In this document: piece by piece, positions 44,878 to 51,890 of the stretch | How the letters are laid out: the number at the start of each line of letters is the position of its first letter | Numbering within the stretch: the first letter of the stretch is position 1 | Assembly: GCF_030283145.1 (NCBI RefSeq) | Contig: NZ_JASNWE010000003.1 | Location: 1,178,001 to 1,242,000, forward strand | DNA length: 64,000 nt | Source of the DNA: Actinomadura xylanilytica | Lineage (GTDB): Bacteria > Actinomycetota > Actinomycetes > Streptosporangiales > Streptosporangiaceae | Direction: 5' to 3' | Notes under the pieces: generated by a model | Told to the model about the DNA's origin: nothing | The model's input: the letters and a program-made list of their open reading frames with translations, nothing else | Database searches by the model: none | Translations under genes and position numbers: made by a program

Positions 44878-45795
44878 GTGATTCTCCTCGCATCGCCCGG
44901 CCAGGGCGCCCAGACCCCCGGATTCCTGAAGCCATGGCTCGAGGTTCCGGGAGTCACCGACCGCCTCGGCTGGTGGTCCGCGGTCACCGGGCTCGACCTG
45001 GTCCGCTACGGGACGACGGCGGACGCCGAGGAGATCCGCGACACCGCCGTGGCGCAGCCCCTGCTGGTCGCCGCCGCCCTGGCCGCCTACGAGGCCCTGT
45101 ACGCCGACGGCTCCGGCCCCGACGCGGTGGCGGGCCACAGCGTCGGGGAGCTGGCCGCCGCCGCGATCGCCGGGGTGCTGTCGCCCGAGGCCGCGCTGGT
45201 GCTGGTCCGCGAGCGGGGCCGGGCGATGGCCGAGGCCGCCACCGCCGCCGAGACCGGCATGACCGCGGTGCTGGGCGGCGACCCGGGCGAGGTGCTCGCC
45301 GCCATCGACAAGCACGGGCTGACCCCCGCCAACGTCAACGGCGCCGGGCAGGTGGTGGCCGCCGGGACGGTCGAGCGGCTCCGCCGCTTCCAGGAGGAGC
45401 CGCCGGAGAAGGCGCGGCTCCGGCCGCTGTCGGTGGCCGGCGCGTTCCACACCGAGCACATGGCCCCCGCGGTCGACGTCCTGCGCCGGCTCGCCCCCGG
45501 CGCCCCCGTCGCCGACCCCGGCCGCACCCTCATCCAGAACCGCGACGGCGCCGTCGTCGACTCGGGCCGCGACTTCGTGGCGCGGCTGGTCGAGCAGGTC
45601 AGCGCCCCGGTCCGCTGGGACGCCTGCATGGCCACGATGAGCGGGCTGGGCGTCACCGCGATCATCGAGCTGCCGCCCGCGGGCACCCTGGCCGGGCTGG
45701 CCCGCCGCGAGCTCAAGGGCGTGGAGCTGGTCGCTCTGAAGAGCCCGGACGACCTGGACAAGGCGCGCGAGCTGATCAAGGCGCACTCGGCATGA
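44878..45795 (+). CDS. fabD: Malonyl-CoA:ACP transacylase
   Basis: A 305-residue enzyme that loads malonyl groups onto AcpP to feed fatty-acid synthesis. It has the opening PGQGAQTPGFL, the nucleophile Ser88 in GHSVGEL, the malonyl-binding Arg in VRERGRAM and a catalytic His in GAFHTEHM. Three GTG codons (44869, 44872 and 44878) lie close together; 44878 matches the usual N-terminus of streptomycete FabD. The stop overlaps the fabH start (ATGA). Confidence 0.95.
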   Translation: MILLASPGQGAQTPGFLKPWLEVPGVTDRLGWWSAVTGLDLVRYGTTADAEEIRDTAVAQPLLVAAALAAYEALYADGSGPDAVAGHSVGELAAAAIAGVLSPEAALVLVRERGRAMAEAATAAETGMTAVLGGDPGEVLAAIDKHGLTPANVNGAGQVVAAGTVERLRRFQEEPPEKARLRPLSVAGAFHTEHMAPAVDVLRRLAPGAPVADPGRTLIQNRDGAVVDSGRDFVARLVEQVSAPVRWDACMATMSGLGVTAIIELPPAGTLAGLARRELKGVELVALKSPDDLDKARELIKAHSA

Positions 45796-46778
45796 GCGCG
45801 GACCGCCGCCCCGCCACCCGGCTGCGCATCCCCGAGGTCGCCGCCGGTGCCCGCATCCTCGCGTTCGGCGACTACCAGCCCGCCAAGGTGGTCACCAACC
45901 ACGACCTGTCCGGCACCGTCGACACCACCGACGAGTGGATCCGCAGCCGCGTCGGCATCGCCGAGCGCCGCATCGCCGGCGACGACGAGGGCATCGTCGA
46001 GCTGGCCGTGCACGCCGGCGGCAAGGCCATCGCCGGCAGCGGGCTGGACCCCGAGGAGATCGACCTGGTCATCCTGGCGACCTGCTCGGCCGAGTCCCCG
46101 ATGCCGAGCCACGCCGGCATCGTCGCGCACCGGCTCGGCATCAACGCCCCCGGCGCGTTCGACCTGAACGCCGCGTGCGCGGGCTTCTGCTACGCCCTCG
46201 CCACCGCGAGCTCGGCGGTACGGGCCGGCAGCGCCCGCAACGTGCTGGTCATCGGCTCCGAGAAGATGTCCCAGTGGGTCGACTGGACCGACCGCTCGAC
46301 CTGCATCATCTTCGCCGACGGCGCCGGCGCCGCGGTCGTCACCGGCACCGACTCCCCCGGCATCGGCCCGGTGGTGTGGGGCAGCGCCGGCGACAAGGCC
46401 GACAAGCTGGTCATCGACGACCGGCACTCCTTCATCCGGCAGGACGGCCAGGCGGTCTTCCGCTGGGCGACCACCGCCATCGCGCCGGTCGCGATCGAGG
46501 CGTGCGAGCGGGCCGGCATCTCCCCGTCGGAGCTGGCGGCCGTGGTGCCGCACCAGGCCAACCTGCGGATCATCGAGTCGATCGCGCGCCGGATGAAGGC
46601 GACCAACGCGGTCGTGGCCGACGACATCGTGCGCTCCGGCAACACCTCGGCGGCGTCCATCCCGATCGCGCTGTCCCGCATGATCGAACGCGGCGACGTG
46701 CCGTCCGGAGCACCGGCCCTACTGGTCGGGTTCGGTGCCGGACTGGCCTACGCTGCCCAAGTCATCCAGATCCCGTAG
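45792..46778 (+). CDS. fabH: Beta-ketoacyl-ACP synthase III
   Basis: A 328-residue KAS III that starts fatty-acid chains by condensing an acyl-CoA primer with malonyl-ACP. The catalytic triad is Cys129 in NAACAGFCYA, His in VPHQANLRI and Asn in SGNTSAAS. In actinomycetes the enzyme accepts branched primers, giving iso/anteiso lipids; specificity here is not readable from sequence. The gene overlaps fabD by 4 nt and precedes acpP by 57 bp. Confidence 0.95.
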   Translation: MSADRRPATRLRIPEVAAGARILAFGDYQPAKVVTNHDLSGTVDTTDEWIRSRVGIAERRIAGDDEGIVELAVHAGGKAIAGSGLDPEEIDLVILATCSAESPMPSHAGIVAHRLGINAPGAFDLNAACAGFCYALATASSAVRAGSARNVLVIGSEKMSQWVDWTDRSTCIIFADGAGAAVVTGTDSPGIGPVVWGSAGDKADKLVIDDRHSFIRQDGQAVFRWATTAIAPVAIEACERAGISPSELAAVVPHQANLRIIESIARRMKATNAVVADDIVRSGNTSAASIPIALSRMIERGDVPSGAPALLVGFGAGLAYAAQVIQIP

Positions 46779-46835
46779 GCCCCACACGCCTGCGCACGAA
46801 GACTCTGGATCAACCAAGAAGGAGACGAGCACACC

Positions 46836-47087
46836 ATGGCAGAAGCCACCGAGCAGCAGATTCTCGACGGTCTCGCGGAGATCATCGATGAGATCGTCGG
46901 GATCGACAAGTCCGAGGTCACCCCGGAGAAGAACTTCATCGACGACCTCGACATCGACTCGCTGTCGATGGTGGAGATCGCGGTGGCCGCCCAGGACAAG
47001 TTCGATGTCGAGATCCCCGACGACGAGCTGCGCAACCTGAAGACGGTCAAGGACGTCATCAACTTCGTCCAGAACCTCCAGGCATAA
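46836..47087 (+). CDS. acpP: Acyl carrier protein of fatty-acid synthesis
   Basis: An 83-residue acidic ACP with Ser42 in DLDIDSLSM as the phosphopantetheine site. Length and sequence are typical of type II FAS carrier proteins and unlike the discrete ACP of the synthase operon, which has ESI. AAGGAG lies 11 nt upstream. It is part of the fabD-fabH-acpP-fabF run. Confidence 0.96.
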   Translation: MAEATEQQILDGLAEIIDEIVGIDKSEVTPEKNFIDDLDIDSLSMVEIAVAAQDKFDVEIPDDELRNLKTVKDVINFVQNLQA

Positions 47088-47199
47088 GACGCGGGTACGG
47101 CGCGCCGCCGTGGCCTCGGCCCCCCGGACCGGGGGACCCGCCGGGCCCGAGGGTGGCGCGCCGCGCCTTGGCCCCCCAGTTCGCAAGGAGAGCACTCGC

Positions 47200-48504
47200 A
47201 TGAGCAAGAGTCAGACCACCGTCGTCGTGACAGGCATAGGAGCAACGACACCGCTCGGCGGAGACCTGCCGTCGACCTGGTCCGCGCTGCTCGCCGGCAA
47301 GTCCGGGGTGCGCAACCTGGAGTGGGAGGGCGTCGAGGAGCTGCCGGTGCGGTTCGCCGCGCAGCTCGCGGTCGACCCGTCCGAGGTGATGCCCAAGCAG
47401 CACCTGCGGCGCCTCGACCGCAACCAGGCGATCGCGCTGATCGCCGCCCGCGAGGCATGGAAGGACGCCGGCCTCGCGCCGCCCGTCGACCGCAAGGCCG
47501 CCAAGCGCGGCGCCGTCGCCGAGTCCGACGGCTTCGTCCCGGACGGCGACCGGCTCGGCGTGGTGCTGTCCAGCGGCATCGGCGGCCTGCACACCGCGCT
47601 CGACAGCTACGACGTCTGGCGCGAGAAGGGCTGGTCGCGGGTCTCTCCGTTCACCGTCCCGATGCTGATGCCGAACGGCGCGTCCGGGCACGTCGGCATC
47701 GAGTTCGGCGCGATGGCCGGCTCGCACGCCCTGGTCAGCGCCTGCGCGTCCAGCGGCGAGGCGGTCGGCTACGCCATCGACATGATCCGCGCGGGCCGCG
47801 CCGACATGGTCATCTGCGGGGGCACCGAGTCGTGCATACACCCCCTCCAGATGGCCTCCTTCGGTGCCATGCGCGCGATGTCGACCCGCAACGAGGAGCC
47901 CGAGCGCGCGTCCCGCCCCTACGACAAGAACCGTGACGGGTTCGTGCTCGGCGAGGGCGCCGCGGTGATGATCCTGGAGTCGGAGGAGCACGCCCGCGCG
48001 CGCGGCGCCGACGTCTACGCGATCGCCGCCGGCTGCGGCTACTCCGGCGACGCCTACGACATCGTCCAGCCCGAGCCGACCGGCTCGGGGCAGGCCAAGG
48101 CGATGCGGCGGGCGCTCCAGGACGCCGGCCTCCAGGCCGAGGACATCGTTTACATCAACGCGCACGCGACCTCCACCCCGCTGGGCGACGTGGCCGAGCT
48201 CGCCTCGATCAAGGCCGCGCTCGGGCCCGAGGCCAGCTCCAAGGTGATGATCAGCGCGACCAAGTCGATGACCGGGCACCTGCTCGGCGGCGCCGGCGCG
48301 CTGGAGTCGATCTTCTGCGTGCTGAGCCTTCAGGAGGGCGTGGTGCCCGCCACCGCCAACCTGGAGGACATCGACGACGAGGTCGACCTCGATGTGGTGC
48401 GCGGCGAGCCGCGCCGGCTCGCGGACGGCCCCGCCGCGGCGCTCAACAACTCGTTCGGTTTCGGCGGGCACAACGTGTCGGTCGTCTTCCAGCGCGCCCT
48501 CTGA
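47200..48504 (+). CDS. fabF: Beta-ketoacyl-ACP synthase II
   Basis: A 434-residue KAS II that elongates acyl-ACP chains. The catalytic Cys182 lies in SACASSGEA, with His in NAHATSTPLGD and in KSMTGHLLGGAG. The start ATG at 47200 has AAGGAGAG 8 nt upstream. The 112-bp gap after acpP contains short GC-rich inverted repeats that could tune expression. In mycobacteria the equivalent operon continues with accD6; here only a fragment of such a gene follows. Confidence 0.95.
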   Translation: MSKSQTTVVVTGIGATTPLGGDLPSTWSALLAGKSGVRNLEWEGVEELPVRFAAQLAVDPSEVMPKQHLRRLDRNQAIALIAAREAWKDAGLAPPVDRKAAKRGAVAESDGFVPDGDRLGVVLSSGIGGLHTALDSYDVWREKGWSRVSPFTVPMLMPNGASGHVGIEFGAMAGSHALVSACASSGEAVGYAIDMIRAGRADMVICGGTESCIHPLQMASFGAMRAMSTRNEEPERASRPYDKNRDGFVLGEGAAVMILESEEHARARGADVYAIAAGCGYSGDAYDIVQPEPTGSGQAKAMRRALQDAGLQAEDIVYINAHATSTPLGDVAELASIKAALGPEASSKVMISATKSMTGHLLGGAGALESIFCVLSLQEGVVPATANLEDIDDEVDLDVVRGEPRRLADGPAAALNNSFGFGGHNVSVVFQRAL

Positions 48505-48550
48505 CCGCCACCGCGGTCGGGCGTGCGCCCTGACCGAAAAGGCTTCCAGC

Positions 48551-48720
48551 GTGACCGTGCTCGACGACCGGGCCCTGAGCCCGGCCACCGGCACGAAGCA
48601 GGCCGAGCCGGATCCGCGGCACCCGCGGGCCCGGCTCGCCGCGCTCTGCGACGGGGACACCCTCCGCCCGTTCGGCGACGAGCACGGCGGCAGCGGCGCC
48701 TACGGCGACATCCCGCGGTG
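48551..48720 (+). pseudogene. Truncated accD6-like acyl-CoA carboxylase beta-subunit remnant
   Basis: A GTG start with AAAAGG 8 nt upstream opens a frame of about 57 codons that matches the N-terminus of mycobacterial AccD6: DPRHPRARLAALCDG, then LRPFGDEHGGSGAYGDI against DPRDPLLRLSNFFDDG...RSGVLAAAG. Homology stops abruptly, and the sequence runs into a perfect palindrome. The remaining 400 or so residues, including the whole carboxyltransferase site, are absent, and DUF3145 follows. The remnant could be transcribed with fabF but cannot make a functional enzyme. Confidence 0.6.
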
Positions 48721-48722
48721 CC

Positions 48723-48774
48723 CCCGCATAGGAGTGAGGACCGCCCGGCCGGGCGGTCCTCACTCCTATGCGGG
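48723..48774. terminator. Perfect 52-bp palindrome between fabF/accD remnant and DUF3145
   Basis: Two 24-bp arms (48723-48746 and 48751-48774) pair perfectly around a GGCC loop. It lies between convergent genes and should stop transcription from both directions. The absence of any mismatch suggests recent origin or strong constraint. Confidence 0.9.
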
Positions 48775-48788
48775 CGCAGGTCACCGGC

Positions 48789-49283
48789 TCACACGGCGGC
48801 GTGGAGCCAGCGGACCGGGGCGCCGTCACCGGCCCGGCGGAAGGGCTCCAGCTCGTTGTCCCACGGCGTGCCGAGGAGCCGGTCGAGCTCGTGCTCGAGG
48901 GTGGTCTTGCCGACCGCGGCGTTGGCCATGACCGAGCGGAGCCGGTCCTCGGGCACCATGATGTCGCCGTTGGCGCCGATCACCCCGGTGAACACCCCCA
49001 GGGACGGCGTGAAGCTGTAGCGGACGCCGTCGCTGCCGGGAGTGGAGTCCTCGGTGGCCTCGAAGCGCAGGAGCTTCCAGTTGCGCAGCGCCGAGGTCAC
49101 GCCCGCGGCGGTGCCGGGCTTTCCCTCCCAATGCAGTTCTGCGCGCAGCGTCCCGGGGGCCGCCGGCTGGTCGGCCCACTCAAGGGAAACGGGCACGCCG
49201 AGAACACCTGCCGCCGCCCACTCGATATGCGGGCTCAGCGCAGGTGGCGCGGAGTGGACGTAGAAAACGCCACGTGCGGTCAC
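48789..49283 (-). CDS. DUF3145-family protein
   Basis: A 164-residue protein of the actinobacterial DUF3145 family. It opens with TARGVFYVHSAPPALSPHIEWA and contains YSFTPSLGVFTGVIGANGDIMVPE and a C-terminal TTLEHELDRLLGTPWDNELEPFRRA. It is found beside fabF in Streptomyces, which suggests a link to lipid metabolism, but no function is known. The start ATG has GGAGGT upstream. Confidence 0.9.
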   Translation of the reverse strand: MTARGVFYVHSAPPALSPHIEWAAAGVLGVPVSLEWADQPAAPGTLRAELHWEGKPGTAAGVTSALRNWKLLRFEATEDSTPGSDGVRYSFTPSLGVFTGVIGANGDIMVPEDRLRSVMANAAVGKTTLEHELDRLLGTPWDNELEPFRRAGDGAPVRWLHAAV

Positions 49284-49602
49284 CGGACCTCCTGGATCTG
49301 TACCGAGGCTCGTCTTCCCCTACGGCCTCGTACGCCCCAAGACGGCGTCCGCGTCCCTCATTCTGCATCATCGGCACCGGTCGCACCACCGGGCGGGCAC
49401 GGTTTGCCGAACGCTTGACCGCGCGGCGCCCATGGGGCACCGCCCCGGGCGACACGTTACGTCCTCGGAACGCCGGCCAGAAGCGGAACTCCGGACCGCG
49501 GGCGGCGGGCGCCGCCGCAGTTCTCCATTCCGCGTGAACGCGCCGCGCCGAATAGGGCACGATGAGCAACTCAATGGTCACAATGAGTGAAAGAGAGGTT
49601 CG
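49284..49602. other. 319-bp divergent intergenic region
   Basis: This gap holds the promoters for DUF3145 (minus) and the subtilisin-like gene (plus). I see an ACTCA-N10-TGAGT inverted repeat at 49569-49588, just before the AGAGAGG ribosome site of the protease gene. No convincing coding frame or RNA gene is present. Confidence 0.5.
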
Positions 49603-50772
49603 ATGTTCGACCAAGAGGCCCGCCTTGAGCGGCTGCTGGCCCGGCACGACGACGTCGCCATGGTGGAGCCCCTCCCGGGGCGTCCCGCGCTGATCCGGCG
49701 CGATCAGATCCTGGTCGCCGAACGGGACGCGTCCGCCGCCGAGGACCTGGTCCGGCGCTGGCACGACTCGCGGCACGACGAGGACGGTGTCACCCGGCTG
49801 CGGCTGCGCGCCCGGTCCAAGGTGGACGTGTGCGAGCTCTCCACCGAACTGGCGGGCGCGGGACGGCACCGGCGGCTGAGCGTCTCCCCCAACCACCTGG
49901 TGCACGGGCAGCCGATGTGGTGGAGCGGCCCCGCCGACCTGCCGCGCCCGGCGGGGCCGGTCCCCGCGCCGCGGGCGGACGGGCCGCGCCGCGACGTCAC
50001 AGTGGCGGTCCTGGACACCGGCCTGTCGCCGCACCCCTGGTACGAGGACGCCGCGTGGTACCGCGAGCAGGGCGACGAGGCGGCCGAGGTCCTGGACGCC
50101 GACCTGGACTTCGAGCTCGACGCGCAGGCGGGGCACGGAACGTTCGTCGCGGGGGTGCTGCTGCGGCACGCGCCGGCGGCCGTGCTGCGCGCCCGGCGGG
50201 TGATCGGCGGCGACGGCGTCGGCGACGAGGCCGGCGTGGTCGGGGCGCTGACCCGGCTGGCCGCCCGGGGCGGGGCCGACGTGGTGAACCTGTCGATCGG
50301 CTGCCACACCTTCGACGACCGTCCGACCCCGGTGCTGGCGCGGGCGGTCGCCGCACTCGGCCGCGGCACGGTCGTGGTGGCGTGCGCGGGGAACACGGCC
50401 GGCGACCGGCCGTTCTGGCCGGCCGCGCTCAAGCCGGTGATCGCGGTCGGGGCGCTGGACGCGCTCGGCGAGGACCGGGCGTGGTTCTCCAACTACGGCT
50501 GGTGGGTGGACGCCTGCGCGCCCGGGGTCGACATCGTCAGCGCCTTCGCGCGGTTCGACGGACCGCGGCCCCGGGTGCGCGGCATCGACCCCGACCGGTT
50601 CGACGGCTTCGCCACCTGGAGCGGCACCTCGTTCGCCGCACCCGCGGTGGCGGGGCGGATCGCGGGCCTCGCGGCGTCCGAGGGGCTGACCACCGTGGAG
50701 GCGGCGGACCGGATCCTCGATCCGGCGGACCGGCCCACCCTCCCCGATCTCGGCGTGATCATCAGATCTTGA
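49603..50772 (+). CDS. Intracellular subtilisin-like serine protease (S8 family)
   Basis: A 389-residue protein. The N-terminal 120 or so residues are an unusual non-secreted extension, not a signal/propeptide pair. The protease domain has the full triad: Asp138 in VLDTGL, His178 in GHGTFVAG and Ser343 in GTSFAAP, plus oxyanion Asn in ACAGNT. With no signal peptide it should act in the cytoplasm. It lies 93 bp before an ECF sigma factor and the TPR-CHAT protease genes, all on one strand, so the four probably form one unit. A role in activating or processing partners is inferred. Confidence 0.9.
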   Translation: MFDQEARLERLLARHDDVAMVEPLPGRPALIRRDQILVAERDASAAEDLVRRWHDSRHDEDGVTRLRLRARSKVDVCELSTELAGAGRHRRLSVSPNHLVHGQPMWWSGPADLPRPAGPVPAPRADGPRRDVTVAVLDTGLSPHPWYEDAAWYREQGDEAAEVLDADLDFELDAQAGHGTFVAGVLLRHAPAAVLRARRVIGGDGVGDEAGVVGALTRLAARGGADVVNLSIGCHTFDDRPTPVLARAVAALGRGTVVVACAGNTAGDRPFWPAALKPVIAVGALDALGEDRAWFSNYGWWVDACAPGVDIVSAFARFDGPRPRVRGIDPDRFDGFATWSGTSFAAPAVAGRIAGLAASEGLTTVEAADRILDPADRPTLPDLGVIIRS

Positions 50773-50865
50773 ACACGGCACGGCCGCGAACCGGTAACCA
50801 TGCGCGCATCGGAGCCGTCCGCTCACCTAAAGTGATCGACAAGCGGGGGCCCGTGAGGAGACTCG

Positions 50866-51435
50866 GTGGCCCTGGAGGATCGGGATGACGGCGCGGACGA
50901 ACTGGTGGTCCGGGCCCGTGGCGGCGACGGCGCCGCGTGGGCCCGGCTGGTGGAGCGGTACAGCGGGCTGCTGTGGTCGGTGGCCCGGTCGTACGGGCTG
51001 AACGAGAGCGATGCGGGAGACGTGGTCCAGACGACCTGGCTGCGCCTGGTCGAACGGATCGACGGGCTGGCCGAGCCCGCGGCGACGGGCCGCTGGCTGG
51101 CCGTCACCGCGCGCCGCGAGAGCCTGCGCGTCGCCCGGAGCCGGGGCCGCGAGCTGCCGGGCGCCCTCGCCGACACGGTGCGGCGGTCGGCGGACGGCCG
51201 GACGGCGGACGGTGAGGCGTGCGGGCCCGAGCGGGTGTTCCTCGCGCGCGAGCGGCTCGGCCAGGTGGCCGCCGCTCTTGAGGCGCTGCCGCACCGCTGC
51301 CGGCATCTGCTGCGGCTGTGCGCGGTCGCGCCGAGCCACGCGGCGCTCGCGGCGGCGCTGGGCATCCCGGTCGGCAGCGTCGGGCCCACCCGGGCGCGGT
51401 GCCTCGACACCCTGGCGCGGAGGCTGACGCGATGA
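50866..51435 (+). CDS. ECF-type RNA polymerase sigma factor
   Basis: A 189-residue sigma-70 family protein. Region 2 reads WARLVERYSGLLWSVARSYGLNESDAGDVVQTTWLRLVERI (given here as positions 25-65; key residues Trp, Tyr, Leu, Trp). Region 4 contains PHRCRHLLRLCAVAPSHAALAAAL with the HTH that reads the -35. GTG 50866 has GAGGAG upstream. Its stop overlaps the next gene (ATGA). No classical zinc anti-sigma gene follows, so the small beta-domain protein or the CHAT protein may control it (inference). Confidence 0.88.
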   Translation: MALEDRDDGADELVVRARGGDGAAWARLVERYSGLLWSVARSYGLNESDAGDVVQTTWLRLVERIDGLAEPAATGRWLAVTARRESLRVARSRGRELPGALADTVRRSADGRTADGEACGPERVFLARERLGQVAAALEALPHRCRHLLRLCAVAPSHAALAAALGIPVGSVGPTRARCLDTLARRLTR

Positions 51436-51890
51436 CCGAGGACGAACTGTTCGCCCAGGTGCGCGCCGCGTTCCACGCGCTGGACCCGGTGCCGGGCGAG
51501 GTGCTGGCCGCCGGCCGGTCGGCGCTCGGCCTCCGCGTGCCCGGCGCGGGCGTCGCCGGGCTGGTCCGCGACCGCGCGCGGCGCCCCGGCGGCGGCGGGC
51601 TCCGCGGCGGCGGGACGGCGCTCCGCGCGCTGACGTTCGCGGCGCCAGGACGCGTCGTCGAGGCCGACGTGTCCGGCTCGGGCCGGTACCGGGAGATCGC
51701 CGGCCGGATCGTCCCCGGCGTGCCCGCGCTGGTGCGCGTCCGGCTGCTCGGGACGGCGCCGGGCGAGCTCACCGACCGCGCCGACGAGGCCGGCCAGTTC
51801 GCCTTCCCCCGGGTGCCCGAGGGCCTGTTCAGCCTGTACTTCCAGCTCCCCGACGGAACCTCGATCGTGACGAGCTGGATCCGCCTGTGA
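51432..51890 (+). CDS. Small protein with C-terminal beta-sandwich domain, coupled to sigma factor
   Basis: A 152-residue protein. The N-terminal 35 or so residues (EDELFAQVRAAFHALDPVPGEVL) look like a helix that could bind the sigma factor. The C-terminal 75 residues (ADVSGSGRYREIAGRIVPG then FAFPRVPEGLFSLYFQLPDG) resemble a carboxypeptidase-regulatory-like beta sandwich. No membrane helix is present. Its start overlaps the sigma gene and its end overlaps the CHAT gene (GTGA), so the three are tightly coupled. An anti-sigma or adaptor function is inferred from position. Confidence 0.75.
   Translation: MTEDELFAQVRAAFHALDPVPGEVLAAGRSALGLRVPGAGVAGLVRDRARRPGGGGLRGGGTALRALTFAAPGRVVEADVSGSGRYREIAGRIVPGVPALVRVRLLGTAPGELTDRADEAGQFAFPRVPEGLFSLYFQLPDGTSIVTSWIRL

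Noticed and set aside
44934..45790. Alternative frames across fabD with long open translations
   Set aside because: They are Arg/Gly-rich shadow frames without motifs, overlapping a clear FabD.
47088..47199. GC-rich inverted repeats between acpP and fabF as a riboswitch or small RNA
   Set aside because: Arms are short and the sequence is simple C/G runs; no conserved riboswitch core could be recognised.
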